A stretch of 64,000 bases of DNA, taken from assembly GCA_944326095.1 (NCBI GenBank), contig CALVCO010000001.1, positions 1 to 64,000 on the forward strand. Reading direction: 5' to 3'. Positions 9,421 through 15,815 of this stretch are shown here, piece after piece (within the stretch, counting starts at the first letter, position 1; the number at the start of each line of letters is the position of its first letter). Position numbers and translations under genes: made by a program. The notes under the pieces are model-generated. The model ran no database searches and was not told the origin of the DNA. It saw only the letters and a program-made list of their open reading frames with translations. This DNA comes from an uncultured Erysipelotrichaceae bacterium. GTDB lineage: Bacteria > Bacillota_I > Bacilli_A > Erysipelotrichales > Erysipelotrichaceae.

Positions 9421-9825
9421 TTAACCTTGATTTTGAATATATTTTTCTATAATTTCTTGAGATACTTGTCCTATACTACATGCAAAATATCCATCAGACC
9501 ATAATATCTTAGATTTCCAATAATACTTAGATAGATATTCACTATGAAAATCCCACATCTTATAAGTACTATATTGTTTTAATTGTTTAACTATTTTTGA
9601 AACTGAGATTTCAGGTCCATAATCTAATAAGATATGAACATGGTCTTTGTCTGTTTCCATCTGAATTATCGAATAACCATATTTTTGTGCGGTATCGTAT
9701 AAAAATTGTTTAATATCATCAGAATATTCAAATGTTTTAAATATTTTCTTACGATATTTTGTTACGAAAATAAGATGAACTTTCATACTAAATTTGGCGT
9801 GACCATTTCGCTTGTAATCATCCAT
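9421..9825 (-). CDS. tnpA: IS200/IS605-family Y1 transposase TnpA
   Basis: The 134 residues form a complete single-strand transposase: the opening KFSMKVHLIFVTKYRKKIF, the HUH metal motif His62-Val-His64 (KDHVHILL) and a C-terminal helix with Tyr129 and Gln133 (EKYIQNQ). This matches the Tyr-xxx-Gln spacing of the nucleophile helix in TnpA of IS608. It would excise and insert the element as single-stranded DNA. The start overlaps the end of iscB by 43 bases and there is no strong ribosome-binding site, so it is likely coupled to iscB translation. Full tnpA-iscB pairs are less common than lone iscB copies. Confidence 0.95.
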   Translation of the reverse strand: MDDYKRNGHAKFSMKVHLIFVTKYRKKIFKTFEYSDDIKQFLYDTAQKYGYSIIQMETDKDHVHILLDYGPEISVSKIVKQLKQYSTYKMWDFHSEYLSKYYWKSKILWSDGYFACSIGQVSQEIIEKYIQNQG

Positions 9826-11057
9826 GACGATCTTGCTGTTAATCTAATAAGATTTTTAAGTTTAGGTGTTTTGAATCCTGTAGGCATATTACTAAAATCT
9901 ATCTTATTTCCTATAATGTCCATCAATAATGCATATCCAGATGACATTCTACCTTTAATGAAATATTCTTTACCAAAATATTTGACCTTATCAAATTTTT
10001 TAAAGCCTAATATTTTTTTAGTTGTAATTGGTTGTCCAGAGCGAACACCTTTTGTTTTTTGAAAATCTCCACACGCAACACATTTCTTTTTAAAAAGATT
10101 AGTTTTAATGTTAAACTTACTTCCTTGAGTTGCAATAACACAAGCATCTAAATAGTGTTCTTTACCTACATTAAGAAGTAAACGATTCGCTTTAGTTATA
10201 TAGCCAAATGTTTCTAAAGCTTCAGGATAAATCTTAAATAATTGTTTACGAATCATATTCATTTGTATAGCATATTTTAGATTTCCTTTTAGTTTACCTT
10301 TTAAATTAAGTTTAATATTTCCTGCATGAAGTTCTTTATGACAAGTATGGCACAAAGTTATGAGATTACTTTGATCATCTGAACCACCTTGACTTCTATA
10401 AATAATATGATGAACTTCAAGCTTACTATCTTTGTGCTTGCCTTTACAATACTGACAAGTATAATCATCTCTATTTAAAATCATCGCTTTAGTATTTTCA
10501 AATCCATAATTTGGACCTTTTTGATAACCCCAATGTCTAATATTTTGGTTTACTAAACTTGGATTTTTCATAAGATGAGTATCAAATTGACTTGTTTCAA
10601 AAACCAATTTTTTAATAGGTAAAATAGATTTAATATATTCTATTTCTTTAACATGACTATGTAATTTACTTTGCATTGTTGGACTAAATCTATTTGCTTT
10701 TTTAGAGCTACCTCTATTAAGCCATCTTGCTTTTCTATATCGTGTTTTTCGATTTCTACGACTACGACGGTATTTTCTTCTTTGATCCATTTTACTGGTA
10801 ATATCATTTCTAACTATAACTTCAGACATATAAACAATATCACCATTTTGATTACTAACAGCAGCACCAATAGTACCACTTCCTGTATCTACACCAAGTG
10901 TTAAATCTTGAACGTAGGTTGTTGTGTCATAATTTAATTTAATCGTAAATGGTTCACGACATTTAACTTTTGCTTTACCTTGTTTTAGTAATAATCTTGC
11001 TATTGGATTACTACAAGGCATTAAAGGTTTACCTTGTTTTGAAATTACATAAACCAT
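9783..11057 (-). CDS. iscB: IscB: OMEGA RNA-guided HNH/RuvC endonuclease
   Basis: The 424 residues show every IscB part in order: the N-terminal PLMP motif (GKPLMP, 9-14), RuvC-I (LGVDTGS, Asp57), the arginine-rich bridge helix (about 92-115, RRKYRRSRRNRKTRYRKARW), RuvC-II (LVFETSQFD, Glu154), a zinc-finger HNH domain (Cys201/204, His216/217, Asn231, Cys236/239, His240), RuvC-III (EHYLDACVIA, His301 and Asp304), and a C-terminal domain (about 310-424) of the kind that reads the TAM. All catalytic residues are present, so it is a predicted active nuclease. AAGGAG precedes the ATG by a normal spacing. IscB is distinct from TnpB, which has no HNH insert or bridge of this type. Confidence 0.96.
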   Translation of the reverse strand: MVYVISKQGKPLMPCSNPIARLLLKQGKAKVKCREPFTIKLNYDTTTYVQDLTLGVDTGSGTIGAAVSNQNGDIVYMSEVIVRNDITSKMDQRRKYRRSRRNRKTRYRKARWLNRGSSKKANRFSPTMQSKLHSHVKEIEYIKSILPIKKLVFETSQFDTHLMKNPSLVNQNIRHWGYQKGPNYGFENTKAMILNRDDYTCQYCKGKHKDSKLEVHHIIYRSQGGSDDQSNLITLCHTCHKELHAGNIKLNLKGKLKGNLKYAIQMNMIRKQLFKIYPEALETFGYITKANRLLLNVGKEHYLDACVIATQGSKFNIKTNLFKKKCVACGDFQKTKGVRSGQPITTKKILGFKKFDKVKYFGKEYFIKGRMSSGYALLMDIIGNKIDFSNMPTGFKTPKLKNLIRLTARSSWMITSEMVTPNLV

Positions 11058-11071
11058 AATAAGGGCTCCTT

Positions 11072-11360
11072 ATAAATTCTCTGCTTAAAAGCAGGTAGTG
11101 CGTACTATACTATACTGTCACCATATAGTTATTCCGACGTCAACTCGACAATGATATAAAGGCTTTTTACATCCATATCACAAGGCTTTGCTTACTCTAA
11201 CCTAACTTAAATATGTACGATAGAGCGATGGTCTGTTGCGTCAACCAAAGGTATCATGACCTAAATATCGTAGTATCCATTTCTGAATACTTAGTCTGGT
11301 GAACTATTTAACAGAAGCCACTGACCTTTACGGTCTGTGGTAGTTCACTCTATTTCGTGA
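11072..11360 (-). ncRNA. Predicted omega-RNA (HEARO-type) of IscB, guide at its 5' end
   Basis: About 290 bases between yolD and iscB lack a plausible gene and contain stems. Clear ones are CCAC-T-GACC (11318-11326) with GGTC-T-GTGG (11332-11340), an outer stem GTGAACTA (11299-11306) with TAGTTCAC (11341-11348), and CTGCT (11081-11085) with AGCAG (11090-11094) just ahead of the iscB ribosome-binding site. In known IscB systems the omega-RNA lies upstream of iscB and its roughly 16-nt guide comes from DNA flanking the left end. Here that would be TCACGAAATAGAGTGA, the end of yolD including its stop codon. Both ends of the RNA are predicted, not known. Confidence 0.7.
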
Positions 11361-11671
11361 GTTAATTCGATATCTATAATATTTTTAATAGGAATTATTT
11401 TATTTACAATTTGGATAGTTTTATGATTAATTAAATCAATCTTAGCTACCATACCACATACTTTAATATATTCTTCATCAGCAAAATATATTACCGTAAT
11501 AATATCATTTGGTTTTATCATATGAATTTTCCATTCTAGTTGGGCATATTCATCTTCTGATAATTGACGACACTTTACGACAACTTTTTCTTGTTGTCTA
11601 AGATATTCTTGGAAACCTTTTAAAGCATCAAAACTTAAAAATAATTTAGCACGATCTACTTTATTGGGCAT
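11345..11671 (-). CDS. YolD-like protein
   Basis: A protein of about 108 residues with the YolD-like pattern (DRAKLFLSFDALKGFQEYL, then ITVIYFADEEYIKVCGMVAKID and IPIKNIIDIE). YolD-like proteins are encoded next to UvrX-type Y-family polymerases; their role is not established. The start at ATG 11671 has GGAGG just upstream; an in-frame TTG at 11683 overlaps that site. It overlaps the polymerase gene by 11 bases. Its stop codon sits in the GTGA at the IS insertion point, so the coding sequence is kept intact while its original downstream region is displaced. Confidence 0.85.
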   Translation of the reverse strand: MPNKVDRAKLFLSFDALKGFQEYLRQQEKVVVKCRQLSEDEYAQLEWKIHMIKPNDIITVIYFADEEYIKVCGMVAKIDLINHKTIQIVNKIIPIKNIIDIELTHEIE

Positions 11672-12920
11672 TATGTCCTCCAATTAATTTATTACGCTTG
11701 ATAGTTGTAGCCTTTGGTAAAAGATTCATGCCTTTAAAGATAGCATTTTTACCATAACGATTTTTAATAGTTGAAATGGTATGTTGTAAATTCTTTTCTT
11801 CAACAATATTTTCATAATTGTTAAAAAGATCATATTGTTCATAGATTTCATTTTGTAAATTGCCAAAAGAAATGCCAATTTGTCTTATTTGATATATTGG
11901 ATTAGTTATTTTTTTAAATAGGTCTATAAATTCATTAGTTAATATACTACAAGAATTGGTAGTACAAGTTATTTTACATGAACCTCTTGATGCTTTATGT
12001 ACATTTTTAGTATAGCCAATATATAAAGATATATGATTAGTAACTAGATGCATATCTGAAAGGCGTAATATGGTTACTTCTACCATTTCTTTTAAAATTA
12101 ATAAGGCATGTTCATAATCATAATCTTCAAATAATATTTGTGAATTGGATATAGAATTAGTTTTAGGTTTATAATTTTTAATATCTTGAATTGTTGTTGG
12201 TTCTTGTCCCCAAGCATGATCTATTAAATATTCAGCATTGATGCCAAATTCTTTATATAAGATATCTTCAGGATAGTGAGCTAAATCATACATGTCTTTA
12301 ATTCCTAATTTGTTTAAATGATTAGATATGCCTTTACCAATGTGCCAAAAATCTGTTAAAGGTTGATGATGCCATAAAGTAGCTTTAAAGATTTCTTCAT
12401 CTAAAAAAGCTAAATTATCTTTGGTATGTTTAGCACTAATATCTAAGGCTATCTTAGTTAAATATAAATTAGTGCCAATACCACAAGCAGCAGTTATGCC
12501 AGTGGTTTGTTTTACATCATTAATTATTTTTTTAGCCAATTCTTTAGGTGATAATTTATATAAATGTAAATAGGGCGTAACATCAAGAAAGCATTCATCA
12601 ATGGAATATACATGAATATCTTGAGAACTTATATATTTTAGATATATGCCATAAATTTGTGCTGAATATTCCATATATTTTTTCATTCTAGGTTTAGCAA
12701 TTATATAATCAATATTCTCGGGTATTTCATATAAACGACAACGATTTTTAATTCCTTGAGCTTTTAATTTAGGAGATATAGCTAAACAAATAGCTCCTTT
12801 ACCTCTAGAAGGATCGGCTACTACTAAATTTACTTTAAAGGGGTCTAAACCTCTTTCTACACATTCACAAGAAGCATAAAAAGTTTTTAAATCGATGCAT
12901 AAATATCTTTTATTTTCCAT
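11661..12920 (-). CDS. Y-family DNA polymerase, UvrX/UmuC-like
   Basis: The 419-residue protein starts CIDLKTFYASCECVERGLDP, the Y-family palm motif with the first metal-binding Asp and the Tyr steric gate region. It has SIDECFLDVTPY, carrying the catalytic Asp-Glu pair, and a helix-hairpin-helix region (HIGKGISNHLNKLGI). The SIDEC form and pairing with YolD point to the UvrX/YqjW branch rather than housekeeping DinB. These are error-prone translesion polymerases induced by DNA damage. AAAGGAGA precedes the ATG. The promoter contains a candidate operator for the divergent LexA-like repressor. Confidence 0.92.
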   Translation of the reverse strand: MENKRYLCIDLKTFYASCECVERGLDPFKVNLVVADPSRGKGAICLAISPKLKAQGIKNRCRLYEIPENIDYIIAKPRMKKYMEYSAQIYGIYLKYISSQDIHVYSIDECFLDVTPYLHLYKLSPKELAKKIINDVKQTTGITAACGIGTNLYLTKIALDISAKHTKDNLAFLDEEIFKATLWHHQPLTDFWHIGKGISNHLNKLGIKDMYDLAHYPEDILYKEFGINAEYLIDHAWGQEPTTIQDIKNYKPKTNSISNSQILFEDYDYEHALLILKEMVEVTILRLSDMHLVTNHISLYIGYTKNVHKASRGSCKITCTTNSCSILTNEFIDLFKKITNPIYQIRQIGISFGNLQNEIYEQYDLFNNYENIVEEKNLQHTISTIKNRYGKNAIFKGMNLLPKATTIKRNKLIGGHNAQ

Positions 12921-12942
12921 TTTGTAAATCTCCTTTATGGAT

Positions 12943-13052
12943 ATTATAGGCTATAAAGTTTCCTAAAACAACTAAAATAAGAAACTTTTTAAGAATAAAA
13001 TCTTAATAATTTCTTTTTTAAAGTAATTATGATACAATTTAGGAAACTGGAG
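12943..13052. promoter_or_regulatory. Divergent promoters and candidate operators between the polymerase operon and the LexA-like repressor
   Basis: For the polymerase (minus strand): -35 TTGTTT (12966-12971), 17-base spacer, -10 TATAAT (12943-12948). The spacer holds TTTAGGAAACT (12957-12967 read on minus). For the repressor (plus strand): weak -35 TTTCTT (13010-13015), 17 bases, -10 TACAAT (13033-13038). The identical 11-mer TTTAGGAAACT (13038-13048) follows it directly. A third AAGAAACTT lies at 12979-12987. The same box in the sense direction of both genes is a strong operator candidate. The Bacillus SOS box GAAC-N4-GTTC is absent. Confidence 0.65.
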
Positions 13053-13060
13053 ATAGGCTT

Positions 13061-13663
13061 ATGGATTTAAAGGAAATATTACAAAGTTATAAGGATAAAA
13101 CAGGTTATAATAATGATCTTTTAGCTACTAAATTAGGAGTTACAAAATCTGCTGTTTCTAAATGGTTATCTGGACAAGTTAAAAAAGTAAAGCCAGAAAC
13201 GATGGAAAGAATATCTACTCTAGTTGGTTATGATATTGGACCATTTTTAAAAGGACAGGTAGTAAGTTTTAAAAAGCCAATATTGGGATATGTTAAAGCA
13301 GGTTATGATCTTTTTAGAGAGGAACAATATCTAGGATATGAAGAAGTAAATGCTAATGAAAATATTCAAGGTGATTATTTTTTGCAGGTTGTAGGTGATT
13401 CGATGATAGGTGATGGGATCATGGAAGGTTCACTTGCTTATGTAAAACAATGTAATCAAGTTAGTAATAATTCTATTGCCGTAGTAGCTATAGGTGATGA
13501 TGAAGTTACGATAAAGCGAGTTATCAAACGCCCTGAAGTATTTATTTTGGAAGCTTCAAATCCTAATGTAAAAGCTCGCTATTTTACATATGAAGAGGTT
13601 GAGAATTTACCTGTAAGAATCATTGGCAAAGTATTATATGTTAAGACAATACTTGGTCGATGA
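13061..13663 (+). CDS. LexA-like autocleaving repressor (XRE HTH plus S24 peptidase)
   Basis: The 200-residue protein has an XRE-type helix-turn-helix (residues about 17-50, LATKLGVTKSAVSKWLSG) and a C-terminal S24 domain. The self-cleavage machinery is complete: an Ala80-Gly81 scissile bond (VKAGYD), Ser114 (GDSM) and Lys152 (VTIKRV). In LexA/CI-type proteins RecA filaments trigger this cleavage and relieve repression. It probably represses itself and the divergent translesion polymerase operon. GGAG lies 12-9 bases before ATG 13061. It differs from classical LexA in using an XRE rather than a winged HTH, so it may be a host SOS regulator or a domesticated phage repressor. Confidence 0.9.
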   Translation: MDLKEILQSYKDKTGYNNDLLATKLGVTKSAVSKWLSGQVKKVKPETMERISTLVGYDIGPFLKGQVVSFKKPILGYVKAGYDLFREEQYLGYEEVNANENIQGDYFLQVVGDSMIGDGIMEGSLAYVKQCNQVSNNSIAVVAIGDDEVTIKRVIKRPEVFILEASNPNVKARYFTYEEVENLPVRIIGKVLYVKTILGR

Positions 13664-13682
13664 AAACCTTTTCAATTTAAAC

Positions 13683-13711
13683 TTGAATAATAAAGATTAA
13701 TGCGTTAAAAT
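13683..13711 (+). promoter_or_regulatory. Promoter of ptsH
   Basis: -35 TTGAAT (13683-13688), 17-base spacer, -10 TAAAAT (13706-13711). GGGAGGAAG follows at 13738-13746, just before ATG 13756. Confidence 0.6.
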
Positions 13712-13755
13712 ATTTCTATAAAGAGTTATTAGATAACGGGAGGAAGAATAAAAAA

Positions 13756-14022
13756 ATGAAACAAATTTCTGTATTAGTAATAGATCCAGTAGGATTACAT
13801 GCTCGTCCAGCTACAGTTGCAGTTAATGCTGCTAGCAAATTTAAAAGTGAAGTAAAAGTTGCTTTTAAAGGTAGAACTGTTAATATGAAATCTATTATGG
13901 GCGTTATGTCTTTAGGTATTCCTACACAATCTGATATTACTATCACTTGTGAAGGTGAAGACGAAGAAGTTGCTATTAATACAATTGAAGAAGTTCTTCG
14001 TGCACAAAAAGTAATTGCATAA
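13756..14022 (+). CDS. ptsH: Phosphocarrier protein HPr
   Basis: The 88 residues include the active-site loop GLHARPATVAV (phospho-accepting His) and the regulatory segment KSIMGVMSLGI, whose serine is the HPr kinase target in Bacillota. HPr relays phosphate from enzyme I to sugar-specific EIIA proteins; HPr-Ser-P is the CcpA corepressor. It stands alone with its own promoter and terminator; ptsI is not adjacent. The regulatory Ser and the cre-like sites in front of glgB and glgC support CcpA-type catabolite control in this organism. Confidence 0.96.
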   Translation: MKQISVLVIDPVGLHARPATVAVNAASKFKSEVKVAFKGRTVNMKSIMGVMSLGIPTQSDITITCEGEDEEVAINTIEEVLRAQKVIA

Positions 14023-14034
14023 CAATAATTAATT

Positions 14035-14063
14035 GGCAGGAAGATGGACTTCCTGTCTTTTTT
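14035..14063 (+). terminator. Terminator of ptsH
   Basis: GGCAGGAAG (14035-14043) pairs with CTTCCTGTC (14049-14057, one G-T), followed by a T run. Confidence 0.8.
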
Positions 14064-14080
14064 AAATTTAGGAGAAGATC

Positions 14081-15778
14081 ATGGAAATTAAAGATAATTA
14101 TCAAAGATGGTTAAACCATCCAAATTTAGATGCTAATCTAAAAAAAGAATTAGAAAATATGGATGAAAAGCAAATCAATGATGCTTTTTATACTAATGTT
14201 GAATTTGGTACAGCAGGAATGCGTGGCGTTTTAGGAGCTGGTACTAATCGTATTAATATCCATACTATTAGAAAAGCTAATGAAGGTTTTGCAAAATATA
14301 TCATGGACAATGGTAAAGAAGCATGTGATGCAGGCGTAGCTATTGGCTATGATAATCGTCATATGTCTAAAGAATTTGCCTTTGATAGTGCAAAAGTATT
14401 AGCTAGTCATAATATTCGTTGTTATGTATTTGAAAGCTTACGTCCAACTCCAGAATTGAGCTTTGCAGTAAGAGAATTAAAATGCTTTGGTGGTATTATG
14501 ATTACAGCTAGTCATAATCCTCGTGAGTATAATGGTTATAAATTATATGATAGTAAGGGTTGTCAATTAGTTCCTCATTTAGCTGCTAAAGTTGTAGAAA
14601 ATGTTAATGCAATTAAAGATGAGTTAGCTATTAATCCTATTCTAACTGATGAACAAGAAAAATTAATTAGTGTAATAGGCAAAGAAATTGATGAAAAATA
14701 TTATGAAAGAGTATTAAGTATTCAATTAAATCCAAATGTTGATAAATCTAAGGTAAAATTTGTTTTCTCACCTGAACATGGTACTAGTGCTATTCCAGTA
14801 AAGACTTTATTTGAAAGAGTTGGTTATCAATTAATTTGTGTTGAAGAACAAATGACTCCAGATCCTGATTTTTCAAATACACCAACACCTAATCCAGAAG
14901 AAAGAAGAGCTTATGATCTTGCATTGGAATATGCTAAAAAGAATGATGCTAATGTCATTTTAGTATGTGATCCAGATGCAGATAGAATGGGTGTAGCAGT
15001 TAAAGATAAAGATGAATTACATGTATTAACAGGTAATCAATCTGGTGCTGTTTTAATTGAATATATTTTCTCACAATTAAAGAAACAAGGAAGATTACCA
15101 AAAAATGGTGTTATGTTTAATACAGTAGTTACAGGCGATCTAGGTGAAAAGATTGCGGATAGCTATGGTGTTGAAACCGAAAAAACATTAACTGGTTTTA
15201 AATTCATTGGTGAAAAAGTTGCTAAGTATGAAGTGAATCATGAAAAAGAATATGTATTTGGCTATGAAGAAAGTTATGGTTCTTTAATTAGTCCATTTGT
15301 TCGTGATAAAGATGCTCCTCAAGCTTGCTTGATGCTAGCAGAAGCTGCTTGTTACTATAATGAACAAGGCAAGACTTTGTGGGATGTCTTAAATGAATTA
15401 TATGCTAAACTAGGTTATTATGATGAATCACAAACTTCTATTTCATTAAAAGGTGAAGAAGGAGCTAAGAAGATTAAAGAAATCATCGCTAAGCTTAGAG
15501 CAAATCGTTTAACTAAGATTGCTGATGCTACAGTAATTGGTTGGGAAGATTATGGTACTTGCGAAAAGATGAAAGATGGTAAGGTAGTAGAACTTACAGG
15601 CTTTACTAGAAGTGAAGTATTGAAATATTATCTTGATGATGGTTCTTGGATTGCAATTAGACCTAGTGGAACTGAACCTAAGATGAAAATTTATTATTGC
15701 GTAAAAGGTAGTTCACTTGCTGATGCTAAATCAAAAGCTAGTATCTATCAACAAGCAATGAAAGAAATTACTGCATAA
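14081..15778 (+). CDS. pgcA: Phosphoglucomutase (phospho-sugar mutase, PgcA-like)
   Basis: The 565-residue enzyme has the alpha-D-phosphohexomutase motifs: the phosphoserine loop TASHNPREYNGYK, the metal loop CDPDADRMG, the sugar loop around GYEESYGS and the phosphate-binding loop RPSGTEPKMK. It interconverts glucose-6-phosphate and glucose-1-phosphate, linking glycolysis to glycogen (glgC, glgP) and cell-envelope sugars. Length and motifs match the Bacillus PgcA group. AGGAGAAG precedes ATG 14081. It is followed by its own terminator. Confidence 0.94.
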   Translation: MEIKDNYQRWLNHPNLDANLKKELENMDEKQINDAFYTNVEFGTAGMRGVLGAGTNRINIHTIRKANEGFAKYIMDNGKEACDAGVAIGYDNRHMSKEFAFDSAKVLASHNIRCYVFESLRPTPELSFAVRELKCFGGIMITASHNPREYNGYKLYDSKGCQLVPHLAAKVVENVNAIKDELAINPILTDEQEKLISVIGKEIDEKYYERVLSIQLNPNVDKSKVKFVFSPEHGTSAIPVKTLFERVGYQLICVEEQMTPDPDFSNTPTPNPEERRAYDLALEYAKKNDANVILVCDPDADRMGVAVKDKDELHVLTGNQSGAVLIEYIFSQLKKQGRLPKNGVMFNTVVTGDLGEKIADSYGVETEKTLTGFKFIGEKVAKYEVNHEKEYVFGYEESYGSLISPFVRDKDAPQACLMLAEAACYYNEQGKTLWDVLNELYAKLGYYDESQTSISLKGEEGAKKIKEIIAKLRANRLTKIADATVIGWEDYGTCEKMKDGKVVELTGFTRSEVLKYYLDDGSWIAIRPSGTEPKMKIYYCVKGSSLADAKSKASIYQQAMKEITA

Positions 15779-15784
15779 AAGTAA

Positions 15785-15815
15785 GAGGAAGATGCTCAAT
15801 TATCTTCCTCTTTTT
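15785..15815. terminator. Terminator between phosphoglucomutase and the ABC-F gene
   Basis: GAGGAAGAT (15785-15793) pairs perfectly with ATCTTCCTC (15802-15810) and is followed by TTTTT. It lies between two convergent genes. Confidence 0.85.

Larger units (their letters stand above)
9372..11344 (-). mobile_element. IS200/IS605-type (ISC) element carrying tnpA, iscB and an omega-RNA
   Basis: The element contains a Y1 transposase gene, an iscB gene and about 290 bases of structured non-coding DNA upstream of iscB. It lacks the terminal inverted repeats and target duplication of DDE elements, as expected for this family. The left end is placed at 11344, directly after GTGA (minus strand, 11345-11348), which contains the yolD stop. 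From memory, HEARO/IscB elements insert after ATGA or GTGA. The right end is approximate (9360-9380). All reading frames are intact, so the copy looks young and potentially active. Confidence 0.85.

Noticed and set aside
10671-10904. Open frame on the plus strand antisense to iscB
   Set aside because: It lies wholly within the intact iscB coding sequence on the other strand, has no ribosome-binding site and looks like low-complexity shadow translation (Ser/Thr-rich).
9783-11057. TnpB instead of IscB
   Set aside because: TnpB accompanies many IS605 transposases, but this protein has a PLMP start, an arginine-rich bridge helix and an HNH insertion between RuvC-II and RuvC-III, which TnpB lacks.
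12921-13060. Bacillus-type SOS box (GAAC-N4-GTTC)
   Set aside because: No such sequence is present in the divergent promoter region; a different repeated box is found instead.
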